Shown here piece by piece: positions 18,122 through 26,685 of a stretch of 64,000 bases of DNA; the stretch's first letter is position 1; the number at the start of each line of letters is the position of its first letter. Below the pieces are notes generated by a model. That model was not told the origin of the DNA and searched no databases. It worked only from the letters and a program-made list of their open reading frames with translations. The DNA lies in assembly GCF_006542665.1 (NCBI RefSeq), contig NZ_AP019735.1, positions 806,001 to 870,000 on the forward strand, in the 5' to 3' direction. This DNA comes from Alistipes communis. Its GTDB lineage: Bacteria > Bacteroidota > Bacteroidia > Bacteroidales > Rikenellaceae. A program made the position numbers and the translations under genes.

Positions 18122-18877
18122 TCAGTCGAGCAGTCCCCGTTCGGCGGCGTAACGCACGGCCTCCATCGAGTTGTCGGCACGGAGTTTCTCCAAAATGCGT
18201 TGCCGATGCGTGTTGACCGTATGTACGCTGATCGAGAGTTCGACAGCGATCTCTTTGCTCAACCGGCCCCTACCTATGAGCCGCAGAATTTCGCGCTCGC
18301 GCTCCGATAATGGATCGGACGATGCCCCGCCTCCTGCGAAAGGCAGTGCCCGACCACCCCGGAAATCGAACAGCTGGCTGCGTACCCCGTCAAAAGAGCC
18401 TTGATTGGGCGACATATCCAGCACGCTCAGCGTCAGCCAGATATTCCCTCTCCGATCGCATTCCAAAACCTGGAACTGCTCTACGACCCGCACATACCGG
18501 CCGCCGATTTCAATCCGGTACTCAGTGAGGAATTTTCCGTTATCGATCAGCTCCTTATGCCCGAGCATGAACCGCAGGCAATCGATACCGTTGCGGTGGA
18601 CGTCCGGCAGGTCGTCGGGATGGATCCGCGCGGAAAAATAGTCGGAATCCTCCGAAGCGATCCGATCCATGTCGTAACGGAACAGGTCAGGGAAATTGTA
18701 CGAACTGAAAACATGCCGCCGTCGATACATGTCGAAAACCGTGATCCCGCTATTGACCACCTGCGAAAGCTGCGTCAACCGCGCCACATGGCGATTGAGC
18801 ACCGCATAGTCCAGCTCGCCGGCATCGAACCGCTGCATATCCAGCAGAGCCTCGAACTCCCGTTGCATTGTCTTCAT
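18122..18877 (-). CDS. LuxR-type response regulator with PAS-like sensor domain
   Basis: A 251-residue regulator. The N-terminal ~170 residues resemble a PAS-like sensory domain (GITVFDMYRRRHVFSSYNF, then RIHPDDLPDVHRNG), without a receiver-type phosphorylation site. The C-terminus is a classic LuxR helix-turn-helix with LSEREREILRLIGRGRLSKE and SISVHTVNTHRQRILEKL. Start ATG 18877 is the first Met after the upstream promoter-like element. Its target is unknown; the divergent small barrel gene at 18967 is 89 bases away and is a natural candidate. Confidence 0.85.
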   Translation of the reverse strand: MKTMQREFEALLDMQRFDAGELDYAVLNRHVARLTQLSQVVNSGITVFDMYRRRHVFSSYNFPDLFRYDMDRIASEDSDYFSARIHPDDLPDVHRNGIDCLRFMLGHKELIDNGKFLTEYRIEIGGRYVRVVEQFQVLECDRRGNIWLTLSVLDMSPNQGSFDGVRSQLFDFRGGRALPFAGGGASSDPLSEREREILRLIGRGRLSKEIAVELSISVHTVNTHRQRILEKLRADNSMEAVRYAAERGLLD

Positions 18878-18930
18878 TAATGATAAATCAGTATTGATCC
18901 GCAGGGGAAGACCCCCGACCTTTGCAAAGA

Positions 18931-18938
18931 CAAAAATA
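18931..18938 (-). promoter_or_regulatory. possible -7 element of the LuxR-type gene
   Basis: TATTTTTG on the minus strand fits the consensus but has no matching -33 element. The tract is AT-rich, so chance is possible. Confidence 0.3.
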
Positions 18939-18966
18939 ATATTTTCCAATTTAAACCCATCTTGTC

Positions 18967-19515
18967 ATGAAAAAAATCGTGTCGACTTTCCTGCTGCTTT
19001 TCGCCGTATGCGGCGCATCGGCCCAACTGCATGTCGACCTTCGTGTCGGTGCGTCTGCCTCGATGCTGAGCGAGCAACACCTAAAACTGGGATTACGCGG
19101 CGGAGTGAATATCGGGTATCTTTTCGACGAACATTTCGGACTCCGAACCGGTCTCTGCTACGTCATGAAAGGCGCTACGACGTCGAGCGACGTTTTCGAC
19201 TATGCAAGCGACCGTGCCACGCGACTCTCCTACATCGATCTGCCGGTCGAGGCGACGGTCGGATTCCGACTTTCGCCGACATCGCGCTTCGATCTCCACG
19301 CCGGTCCCTACCTCTCCCGACTGTTGCGTGCCAAGGTTCCACGAACGGCTCCGTACACGATCCGCAACTGGGACACGGGCATCTGTATCGGGTTCGATTT
19401 CATCGTCGGACACTTCGTCATCGGCCCCGAAGTGCAATACGGCTTGCTGCGAGTTACCTCCTCCGGCAATGAACACAATATCGGCTATTCGTTCACCGTC
19501 GGCTATCGTTTCTGA
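18967..19515 (+). CDS. small outer-membrane beta-barrel protein (PorT-like)
   Basis: A 182-residue protein with a signal peptide ending GASAQ and an eight-strand-type barrel pattern: LGLRGGVNIGYLFDEHFGL, LSYIDLPVEATVGFRL and the terminal YSFTVGYRF ending in Phe. This matches the outer-membrane protein family with beta-barrel domain, abundant in Bacteroidota. The role is unknown. It is divergent from the LuxR-type gene. Confidence 0.8.
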   Translation: MKKIVSTFLLLFAVCGASAQLHVDLRVGASASMLSEQHLKLGLRGGVNIGYLFDEHFGLRTGLCYVMKGATTSSDVFDYASDRATRLSYIDLPVEATVGFRLSPTSRFDLHAGPYLSRLLRAKVPRTAPYTIRNWDTGICIGFDFIVGHFVIGPEVQYGLLRVTSSGNEHNIGYSFTVGYRF

Positions 19516-19533
19516 AACCGGAAATTCCAACAC

Positions 19534-19569
19534 GCGAGGGGCGTTTTCGGATTCGAAAACGCCCCTCGC
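19534..19569. terminator. bidirectional terminator
   Basis: A perfect 16-bp stem (19534-19549 with 19554-19569) with a GATT loop, between the plus-strand barrel gene and the end of the minus-strand AsmA gene. Confidence 0.85.
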
Positions 19570-19586
19570 CTAATATCGATCGTCGG

Positions 19587-22235
19587 CTACTGTTGCTGCG
19601 CGGCGATCTGCTGCTCGGCCTGCTCCATGAGTTTCTGCGCCTGCTTCTCAGCGGCCGACACCAGCGCGTCGCCGCTGGCCTGCGCCGCGATCCTGGCCAG
19701 TTTGCCCGACGCCTTCCCGACGAGTTTGTCGCGCTGCGCCCTGGCCTCCTCGACGAGCTTATCGCCTTTGGCCTTCGCATCGGCGCGGATCTCGTCGGCC
19801 GATTTGCCCTCGGACGATCCGACCGACAGGCCCAGTTTCTCACCGATCGCATTGCTCACGGCGTCCTTCACGGCATTCTTCACGTCGAGCGTGATCTTCG
19901 GCGACGAGAAACTGCCGCCGATGCCGACGTCGACCGCCGTAAGAATACCGCCCGCCGATCCTTCGGGCAGCATCACCCGGGCCGTGTAGTCGATCGTCTG
20001 ATCCAGCCCCGTCGAACCCGACAGGTTGAGCGAAATACCGCCCACGCTCAGATCGAAGGGCTGCGTGGCGATGCGTCCGTCGCGGATCGTGAAACGGATG
20101 TCGACATCCTTCGCCTCGATGCGGCGCAGGGCGTCGTTTTTGAGCGCTGCGGCCAACTGGTCGAAGACGGCGATATTCTGCACGCGGATGTTCTTCGAAC
20201 GGATCGCCCCGTCGGCCTGCAAGGTCGCATAGTCGGGATCCATCGTCTGCGTCAGGCGGGTCGCCAGATCGAGCGACATCGAGTAGTCCCCGCCCGTCTT
20301 CTCGAACAGGGGCACCATGCGGCGCACGACGTCCAGCTGGTCGAAGGTCGTCGAGAACGACGCATCGGCGATCTCGGCCTTCAACTTCAACGCCGGCCGC
20401 TGCGCGTCGGCTGCCGTCGAGTAGCTGCCCGAAGCCGACATCCGGCCGCCGAAGGCATTCATCGCCAGCCGGTTCATCGATACAGTCCCCTTCGCCACGG
20501 TCAGCGAACCGGTGAAATCGTCGAGCACCATTTTCTGAAACAGTATCTTTTTCAGCGACGCACCGAGTGCCAGATCGAGGTTCTGCGGCACGACGACGGC
20601 ACGCATCGCCGCCGTATCGGCCGGAGCGGCGGCCGCACCGGTATCGGCCGAAGCCTCCGAAGCGTCGCCCAGCAGTTCGTTGAGATCGAGCAGCGACGAA
20701 CGGACGTCGAGCCGCCCGCGCAGCGTTTGGCCGCGCAGGAGATAGCCGATATAGTTCGACAGCGTGCCCGACGCTTCGATGTCGCTGCACCCCACCGTGA
20801 CACCCAGCTCCGAAAGGGTCAGCGCCGCAGGGCTGACGCTCATCGCGGCGCGGCGCACCTTCACTTCGGGCAATCCCGCGAGTGCCGCCGTAACCCCTTC
20901 GACGGTGAGCCGCCCCGAAGCCGCGATCGCCTCGTAACGCTCCCGCTCGATGTCGGACATCCGCCCCGACGCCTGCATGTCGGCCGTCACGACGCCCGCC
21001 AGCGCGATCGAATCGCCCAGCGGATAGACCTCCTTCACAGCCCCCAGATCGACCTTGCCGGCGGCGGCCGCCTTGAAGCGCAGGTCGCTCATCGGCGTTG
21101 CGGCCGAGAACGAGCCGCGCAGCGCGTTGCCCGCCATCGTCAGCGCGAAGGTCGGCACGTCGACGGTCGTAGCGTCGGCCGTCCCGCCCGGATTGGCCGC
21201 CCTGGCATCGATCGTAATGCCCGTCACGGCCTTGGGCAGCGAGGCGTATTTGAAGCTGCCGTCGCGCACGGCCAGCGTCGTTTCGAAGGCCGGCAGCCGG
21301 TCGCCCGCCAGCACGCCTTTGGCCCATGCGTCGAGCGTCAGCTGCCCCGAAGCGGTCAGGTTCTCGAAATCGCGCGTGTAGAAGGCCGGAACCAGCGACA
21401 GGACGTCGCGGAACTCGACTTTCGAACTGTTGACGCGCACGTCCATCTCGGTGCGGTCGTCCGCCAGCGCCACCCAGCCGTCGAGGCTCAGAGCGATCGC
21501 ATTGAGGCTCAATCTGTTGTCGGAGAAAGTGAAACGCTTGTTTTTCAGATCGGCGTCGAGCGTGACGTCGGCCGTCAGATCGGCGTCGCGCAGCAGCGCC
21601 ACCCCGCCGGCCGCATACGAGAGGCGATGCGCCTCCAACCGCAGGTCGAGGTCGCTGCGCTCGCCCGACAGGTCGCCGCTCAGGCGCAGGTCGAGCGGAT
21701 CGACACCGGCGCGCATTCCCGTCGAGTCGTCCTCATAGCGGACGACGGCCTCCGACAGACGCACGTCGCGCATCCGCAGACGGAAGGCCGACGGCTCGTC
21801 CGCCTCGGCCGGCTCCTTCTCCTCCGCCGGTTCGTCCGAAGGTTTCATCACGTCCCAGTTCACGCTGCCGTCGGCGAGTTTGCGCGCATGCAGATGCGCC
21901 TTGTCGACGAGCAGTTTGGTCACCTCGTAGCCCGAATCGCCGAAGAGCGACATCAGGTCGACGACCACCGAGATGCGCCCGACCGAAGCCAGCGTATCCC
22001 CTTCGAACGGCGCGGCGCAGACGACCGTCAACCCCTCCAACTCGACCGAAGCGTGCGGGAAATGGCGCAGCAGACTCAGGTCGAGCGAACGGAAATCGAC
22101 TTCGGCGGTGAGCAGTTCACCCGCCTCTTTCTTCACGATGTCGCCCACCTTCGATTTGAGTGCGAGCGGCACGACGAGCGCGACGGCGATGAGCACGACC
22201 GCCACGATCGCAACGATTTTCAGAAACTTTTTCAT
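19587..22235 (-). CDS. AsmA-family protein
   Basis: An 882-residue protein with one N-terminal membrane helix (IVAIVAVVLIAVALVVPLAL) followed by the AsmA start (VDFRSLDLSLLRHFPHASVELEGL) and long repetitive beta-strand sequence, as in bridge-like lipid transport proteins of the AsmA/TamB group. The C-terminus has an Ala/Lys/Gln-rich helical tail (QAEQQIAAQQQ). The likely role is phospholipid movement or outer-membrane assembly in the periplasm. It is the last gene of a minus-strand cluster with a glycosyltransferase and a cysteine synthase; the 43-base gap suggests cotranscription. Confidence 0.85.
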   Translation of the reverse strand: MKKFLKIVAIVAVVLIAVALVVPLALKSKVGDIVKKEAGELLTAEVDFRSLDLSLLRHFPHASVELEGLTVVCAAPFEGDTLASVGRISVVVDLMSLFGDSGYEVTKLLVDKAHLHARKLADGSVNWDVMKPSDEPAEEKEPAEADEPSAFRLRMRDVRLSEAVVRYEDDSTGMRAGVDPLDLRLSGDLSGERSDLDLRLEAHRLSYAAGGVALLRDADLTADVTLDADLKNKRFTFSDNRLSLNAIALSLDGWVALADDRTEMDVRVNSSKVEFRDVLSLVPAFYTRDFENLTASGQLTLDAWAKGVLAGDRLPAFETTLAVRDGSFKYASLPKAVTGITIDARAANPGGTADATTVDVPTFALTMAGNALRGSFSAATPMSDLRFKAAAAGKVDLGAVKEVYPLGDSIALAGVVTADMQASGRMSDIERERYEAIAASGRLTVEGVTAALAGLPEVKVRRAAMSVSPAALTLSELGVTVGCSDIEASGTLSNYIGYLLRGQTLRGRLDVRSSLLDLNELLGDASEASADTGAAAAPADTAAMRAVVVPQNLDLALGASLKKILFQKMVLDDFTGSLTVAKGTVSMNRLAMNAFGGRMSASGSYSTAADAQRPALKLKAEIADASFSTTFDQLDVVRRMVPLFEKTGGDYSMSLDLATRLTQTMDPDYATLQADGAIRSKNIRVQNIAVFDQLAAALKNDALRRIEAKDVDIRFTIRDGRIATQPFDLSVGGISLNLSGSTGLDQTIDYTARVMLPEGSAGGILTAVDVGIGGSFSSPKITLDVKNAVKDAVSNAIGEKLGLSVGSSEGKSADEIRADAKAKGDKLVEEARAQRDKLVGKASGKLARIAAQASGDALVSAAEKQAQKLMEQAEQQIAAQQQ

Positions 22236-22278
22236 ACGATGGAATTTTAGGAGACCCGCAAGTCCCGCATTCTTCTAC

Positions 22279-23187
22279 CTACTCGGCCGAGGTCAGCAAC
22301 CCCGCCGTAATCTGCCGCCGCATCCGCACGAGCCACGCCGCACGCCGCACGCGGCCCGTCAGGCAATAGCCGAGGGCGATCCCCAGCGTGGCGCACCACT
22401 TGGCCGCCTCGCCCGTCCACAGGCGCAGCAGACCGCCGTCGATCGCGGCCCGCGTGCGCTGGCTCACGCCGATATTGCGGCACAGACGGTCGAAATAGCC
22501 GCGTGTGAGCTTCGACGGCGGGATGATGTGGTACATCACCGCCCCGGGCACGTACCAGCACTGTTCGCCGCCGCGCCGCAGCCGTGCGAACAGGTCGCTC
22601 TCCTCGCCGCCCAGCAGCCGCGCGCCGCGCCGTCCCAGTTGCGGGTCGAACGCTCCGTAGCGCCCCAGCGCCGTGCGGCGCAGCGCCATGTTCCCTCCGC
22701 CGGGAATCCGCCCGCGCGGGAAGGGACGGGGCGTCGGCCCCAGATCGATCGGGTTGGCGATCGGCCGTTCGGTATAGCGCGACATCCATGCGGGACGCCC
22801 TGCGGGATACTCCGCTACGATGGGGCCGCCGGCCGACGCCACCGAGGGGTGCGCATCGAAAAAGGCGATGTATGCGGCGATGAACTCCGGCACGATGCGC
22901 TCGTCGTCGTCGATGATGGCCACGATGTCGCCCGTCGTCTCGGCGATGCCGCGATTGCGGGCCCACGAAAGGCCCTGCCGCGTCTCGGACACCCGCCGCA
23001 GCGGCAGCCCGGGATGCGCCGAGAGAAACTCCTCGAAACGCGCGGCCGTATCGTCGGTCGAATTGTTGTCCACCACCACGCACTCCCACTCGGCTGCGGG
23101 CGCCGTCTGCGCGGCGACCGACCACAGCGTCGTGAGCAACTGCTCCGCACGGTTGTAGGTGGCGACGATGAGCGAAAGGCGCGGCAT
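22279..23187 (-). CDS. family 2 glycosyltransferase
   Basis: A 302-residue GT-A fold enzyme. Motifs: SLIVATYNRAEQLLTTLWSV at the start, VVDNNSTDDT for nucleotide-sugar binding, IIDDDERIVP carrying the DxD metal site, and GGEESDLFARL with the catalytic acidic residues. The C-terminus has no clear transmembrane helices. It probably adds a sugar to a cell-surface polymer or lipid; donor and acceptor cannot be told. It lies 11 bases downstream of cysK. Confidence 0.88.
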   Translation of the reverse strand: MPRLSLIVATYNRAEQLLTTLWSVAAQTAPAAEWECVVVDNNSTDDTAARFEEFLSAHPGLPLRRVSETRQGLSWARNRGIAETTGDIVAIIDDDERIVPEFIAAYIAFFDAHPSVASAGGPIVAEYPAGRPAWMSRYTERPIANPIDLGPTPRPFPRGRIPGGGNMALRRTALGRYGAFDPQLGRRGARLLGGEESDLFARLRRGGEQCWYVPGAVMYHIIPPSKLTRGYFDRLCRNIGVSQRTRAAIDGGLLRLWTGEAAKWCATLGIALGYCLTGRVRRAAWLVRMRRQITAGLLTSAE

Positions 23188-23198
23188 ACGGCGGAGGA

Positions 23199-24104
23199 TC
23201 AGTCGTTGAATTCGTCGAACATCGTCGTGCTGAGATACTTCTCGGCACGGTCGGGGAAGACCACCACGATGTTGCCCCGCTCGATGCGGGCGGCCGTCCG
23301 TACGGCGGCCAGCAGGGCGGCGCCGCTCGACATGCCGGCGAAAATCGCCTCGCGGGCGATGATCCGGCGGGCCATGGCGATCGCCTCCTCGCTCTCGACC
23401 ATCTCCTGAATATCGATCTTCGAGGGGTCGTAGATGTCGGGTACGATCGCCTCCTCCATATTTTTCAACCCCTGGATGTAGTGGCCGCGCGTAGGCTGGG
23501 CGCAGACCACCTTGATGTCGGGCTTCATCGCCTTCAAAAAACGCGACAACCCCATGAGCGTTCCCGACGTGCCGAGGGCACAGACCAGATAGTCGATCTT
23601 GCCGCCCGTCTGCTGCCAGATTTCGAGCGCCGTCGACTGATAGTGCGCCAGGTAGTTGCTGGCGTTGGCGAACTGATCGGGCATGAAATAGCGGTCGGGG
23701 TCCGACGCTACGGCCGCACGCGCATAACGGATCGCCCCGTCGGTACCCTCCTCGGCGGGAGTGAGAATCACCTTGGCGCCGTAGGAGCGGATGATCTTGC
23801 GCCGTTCGATCGACACGGCCTCCGACATGACGATCTCCACGGGATACCCCTTGACGATTCCCACGATCGCCAGGCCGATGCCCGTATTGCCCGACGTGGG
23901 TTCGATGATGGTTTTGCCCGGCGTGAGCCTCCCCTCGCGCTCGGCCTCCTCGATCATCTTGACCGCAATGCGGTCCTTGATGCTGCCCGTAGGGTTGAAG
24001 CCTTCGAGCTTGGCGAAAATATTGACCTGCCGGTTGGGGGAAAAGTGGTTCAGGCGCACCATCGGCGTCGAACCGATCGTTCCCAGGATATTGTCGTAAA
24101 TCAT
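23199..24104 (-). CDS. cysK: cysteine synthase (O-acetylserine sulfhydrylase)
   Basis: A 301-residue PLP enzyme that makes cysteine from O-acetylserine and sulfide. The PLP lysine is Lys43 in NPTGSIKDR, the substrate loop is PTSGNTGIGLA, and the phosphate-binding loop is LGTSGTLMG. Length is normal. A CysM-type or cystathionine-synthase-like specificity cannot be excluded from sequence. It is first in a three-gene minus-strand cluster. In-frame sequence extends upstream but the promoter element lies between it and ATG 24104, so the shorter start is used. Confidence 0.9.
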   Translation of the reverse strand: MIYDNILGTIGSTPMVRLNHFSPNRQVNIFAKLEGFNPTGSIKDRIAVKMIEEAEREGRLTPGKTIIEPTSGNTGIGLAIVGIVKGYPVEIVMSEAVSIERRKIIRSYGAKVILTPAEEGTDGAIRYARAAVASDPDRYFMPDQFANASNYLAHYQSTALEIWQQTGGKIDYLVCALGTSGTLMGLSRFLKAMKPDIKVVCAQPTRGHYIQGLKNMEEAIVPDIYDPSKIDIQEMVESEEAIAMARRIIAREAIFAGMSSGAALLAAVRTAARIERGNIVVVFPDRAEKYLSTTMFDEFND

Positions 24105-24130
24105 AATGCGGGGATTCTCTTTTACCCTGA

Positions 24131-24138
24131 CAAAGGTA
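24131..24138 (-). promoter_or_regulatory. -7 element of cysK
   Basis: TACCTTTG on the minus strand, 27 bases before the start codon. No -33 match at 19-21 bp. Confidence 0.5.
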
Positions 24139-24344
24139 CGATTTTTCCCGACGCGATGCGCTCCCGCGGCGAAAAATATGAGATTATTCGCACTTTCACC
24201 GCCGGAGCCCGACAGCGGATCGGAGCGTCGGCGGGCGGACGAAGGGCGCATCCGCAACCCCGACAGCGATTGCACCGCTGAAACAAGCTCGCCCGATTTT
24301 TAATCGCAAAACCCGCGTTTGCGCCTCTACGTCCGACTTTCCGC

Positions 24345-24439
24345 GTCTTGGCTGCGCCGAAGACACTTACGTCCGGCAATGTTCGAATAAATTCGACATT
24401 GCTCTCGCTTATTCGTATCTTTGGCTGCGCCTTAGATAC
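24345..24439. repeat. paired short hairpins with conserved GGCTGCGCC core
   Basis: In the intergenic region between cysK and the MATE gene, two hairpins share the core GGCTGCGCC but have different closing stems: GTCTT/AAGAC (24345-24364) and GTATCT/AGATAC (24415-24439). Each pair of arms changes together, so the fold is kept. The second contains a TATCTTTG promoter-like word. A weaker relative lies at 62763-62786. The rest of 24140-24567 holds no gene that I can support. Confidence 0.6.
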
Positions 24440-24469
24440 TGCGGTTCGGAAAAAGAAAAACGGTCGTTT

Positions 24470-24501
24470 TTTCTTTTTCTCTCACCTTAATCGTATCTTT
24501 G
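24470..24501 (+). promoter_or_regulatory. promoter of the MATE operon
   Basis: TTTC (24470-24473), a 20-bp spacer and a perfect -7 element TATCTTTG (24494-24501), 66 bases before the start codon. Confidence 0.65.
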
Positions 24502-24567
24502 CATCGGAATCTACGTCGCACCCGCCGCCGCGGGCCTCCGGCAAGCCGCTAACATCTCATCGCATTT

Positions 24568-25944
24568 ATGACAGTCATCAAGGGAGCAGCTACTGAACTC
24601 GGAACGGAACGAATCCGCAAATTGCTCGTCCAATACTCCGTACCGGCCATTATCGCCATGACGGCCTCTTCGCTGTACAACATGGTCGACAGCATCTTCA
24701 TCGGACTGGGCGTCGGACCGATGGCCATTTCGGGACTGGCGCTCACCTTCCCGCTGATGAACCTCGCCGCGGCGTTCGGATCGCTCGTCGGCGTCGGCGC
24801 CGCCACGCTCATCTCGATGCGGCTCGGACAAAAGGACTACGCCTCGGCACAATACATACTGGGCAACGTCGTGGTGCTCAACTTCATCATCGGACTCGGC
24901 TTCGGACTGGTCACCCTGCTCTTCCTCGACCCGATCCTCTACTTCTTCGGGGCGAGCGAGGCGACGATCGGCTACGCCCGCGACTACATGTCGATCATCC
25001 TGATGGGCAACGTCGTAACGCACATGTATCTGGGACTGAACTCCGTCCTGCGTTCGGCGGGACACCCGCGCAAGTCGATGTACGCCACGATCAACACCGT
25101 AGTCATCAACACGATCCTCGACCCGCTGTTCATCTACGGCTTCGGCTGGGGCATCCGCGGCGCAGCGATCGCCACGGTGCTGGCACAGGTGATCTCGCTC
25201 GTCTGGCAGTTCCGGCTGCTCTCCGATTCGAGCGAACTGCTGCATTTCCACCGGGGAATCTACCGGCCGCGCAAGCGGATCGTCAAGGAGATTCTGGCCA
25301 TCGGCATGTCGCCCTTTCTGATGAACGTGACGGCCTGCTTCATCGTCATCCTCATCAACAAGGGGCTCAAAGAACACGGCGGCGACCTGATGATCGGGGC
25401 CTACGGTATCGTCAACCGGCTGGCCTTCTTCTTCGTGATGATCGTCATGGGGCTCAACCAGGGGATGCAGCCCATCGCAGGCTACAATTTCGGCGCACGG
25501 CAGTACGACCGTCTGATGCACGTGCTCAAACTCACCGTCATCGGCGCAACCTGCGTCACCTCGCTCGGATTCCTGCTGGGCGAGCTGCTGCCCCATTGGG
25601 CCGTGGCGGTCTTTACGACCGACGAGGAGCTGATCCGGCTCGCGGCCGAAGGAATGCGCATCGTCTTCCTCTGTTTCCCGATCATCGGGTTCCAGATGGT
25701 GACGACCAACTTCTTCCAGAGCATCGGCATGGCCCCGAAGGCGATCTTCCTGTCGCTGTCGCGCCAGCTGCTCTTCCTGCTGCCCGGACTGCTATTCCTG
25801 CCCGACATCCTCGCCGGCATGGGCTACAACGGCAGCTGGGGCGTATGGTGCAGTATGCCGCTGTCGGACCTTCTGGCATCGCTCGTCGCGGCCCTCATGC
25901 TGCTGCGCGAACTGCGCCGCTTCCGCAAACGAATGCAGATTTAA
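24568..25944 (+). CDS. MATE-family multidrug exporter
   Basis: A 458-residue inner-membrane protein with about 12 transmembrane helices in two repeats. The N-terminal motif MVDSIFIGLGVGPMAISGLA and the second-half motif MVIMGLNQGMQPIAGYNFGA are characteristic of MATE transporters of the DinF/NorM group, which exchange cations for drugs or metabolites. It is cotranscribed with a cytidylate-kinase-like gene 15 bases downstream, an arrangement with no obvious functional link. The substrate is unknown. Confidence 0.92.
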   Translation: MTVIKGAATELGTERIRKLLVQYSVPAIIAMTASSLYNMVDSIFIGLGVGPMAISGLALTFPLMNLAAAFGSLVGVGAATLISMRLGQKDYASAQYILGNVVVLNFIIGLGFGLVTLLFLDPILYFFGASEATIGYARDYMSIILMGNVVTHMYLGLNSVLRSAGHPRKSMYATINTVVINTILDPLFIYGFGWGIRGAAIATVLAQVISLVWQFRLLSDSSELLHFHRGIYRPRKRIVKEILAIGMSPFLMNVTACFIVILINKGLKEHGGDLMIGAYGIVNRLAFFFVMIVMGLNQGMQPIAGYNFGARQYDRLMHVLKLTVIGATCVTSLGFLLGELLPHWAVAVFTTDEELIRLAAEGMRIVFLCFPIIGFQMVTTNFFQSIGMAPKAIFLSLSRQLLFLLPGLLFLPDILAGMGYNGSWGVWCSMPLSDLLASLVAALMLLRELRRFRKRMQI

Positions 25945-25959
25945 CGATTCTACCCTACC

Positions 25960-26601
25960 ATGAACGAAAAATTCGTCATCAACATCGGACGTCAGCTCGG
26001 CAGCGGCGGCAAGGCCGTCGGCGAACGGCTGGCCGAGCGTTTCGGCATCCCCGTCTACGACAAGCGGCTCATCAAGATGGCCGCCGAACACAGCGGCTTC
26101 GGCCAGGAATTCTTCGAAAAGGCCGACGAAAAGCCTGCCAAGGGGTTCTTCGCCACCCTGCTCGGCTATCTGCGCAGTCCGTTCGCGGGCGACGACGCGA
26201 TCTACAACAACCCGCTGAGCCACGACGCGCTGTTCAAGATGCAGAGCGACGTGATCCGCCAGCTGGCCGAGCGCGAGTCGTGCATCTTCGTGGGCCGCTG
26301 CGCCGACTACATCCTGCGCGAACATCCCCGCTGCGTCAACATCTTCGTCTCGGCGTCGCGCGAGGACCGCATCGAACGGCTCGTGCGCACGCGCCGGCTG
26401 ACTCCCGAAGCGGCCGAACAGCTCATGGATTCGACCGACGAAAAGCGCGCCGACTACTACAACTATTACAGCAACCGCACGTGGGGCGCCGCCGCGACCT
26501 ACCACCTCTGCATCGACTCGTCGGTGCTCGGCATCGACGGCACGGCCGCCTTCGCCGAGGAGTTCATCCGCAAGAAACTGAACCTCGCCCGCAAGGATTG
26601 A
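25960..26601 (+). CDS. cytidylate kinase-like protein
   Basis: A 213-residue P-loop protein with INIGRQLGSGGKAVG as the nucleotide-binding loop, then a regulator-like insert and CIFVGRCADYIL. It belongs to the cytidylate kinase-like family rather than to Cmk itself: the loop is GRQxGSGG and not GPxGxGKS. The activity of this family is not established. It lies at the end of the MATE operon, just before a strong terminator. Confidence 0.85.
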   Translation: MNEKFVINIGRQLGSGGKAVGERLAERFGIPVYDKRLIKMAAEHSGFGQEFFEKADEKPAKGFFATLLGYLRSPFAGDDAIYNNPLSHDALFKMQSDVIRQLAERESCIFVGRCADYILREHPRCVNIFVSASREDRIERLVRTRRLTPEAAEQLMDSTDEKRADYYNYYSNRTWGAAATYHLCIDSSVLGIDGTAAFAEEFIRKKLNLARKD

Positions 26602-26632
26602 ACGCTCCCCGACCTACGACCTCCCCTTATCG

Positions 26633-26670
26633 AAAAAGCAGCCGTCCGACGATCGGACGGCTGCTTTTTT
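26633..26670. terminator. bidirectional terminator
   Basis: A 13-bp GC-rich stem (26637-26649 with 26653-26665) extended by A and T runs on both sides. It ends both the MATE operon and the minus-strand locus 2. Confidence 0.9.
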
Positions 26671-26685
26671 CGGATTTCTCAGGGC

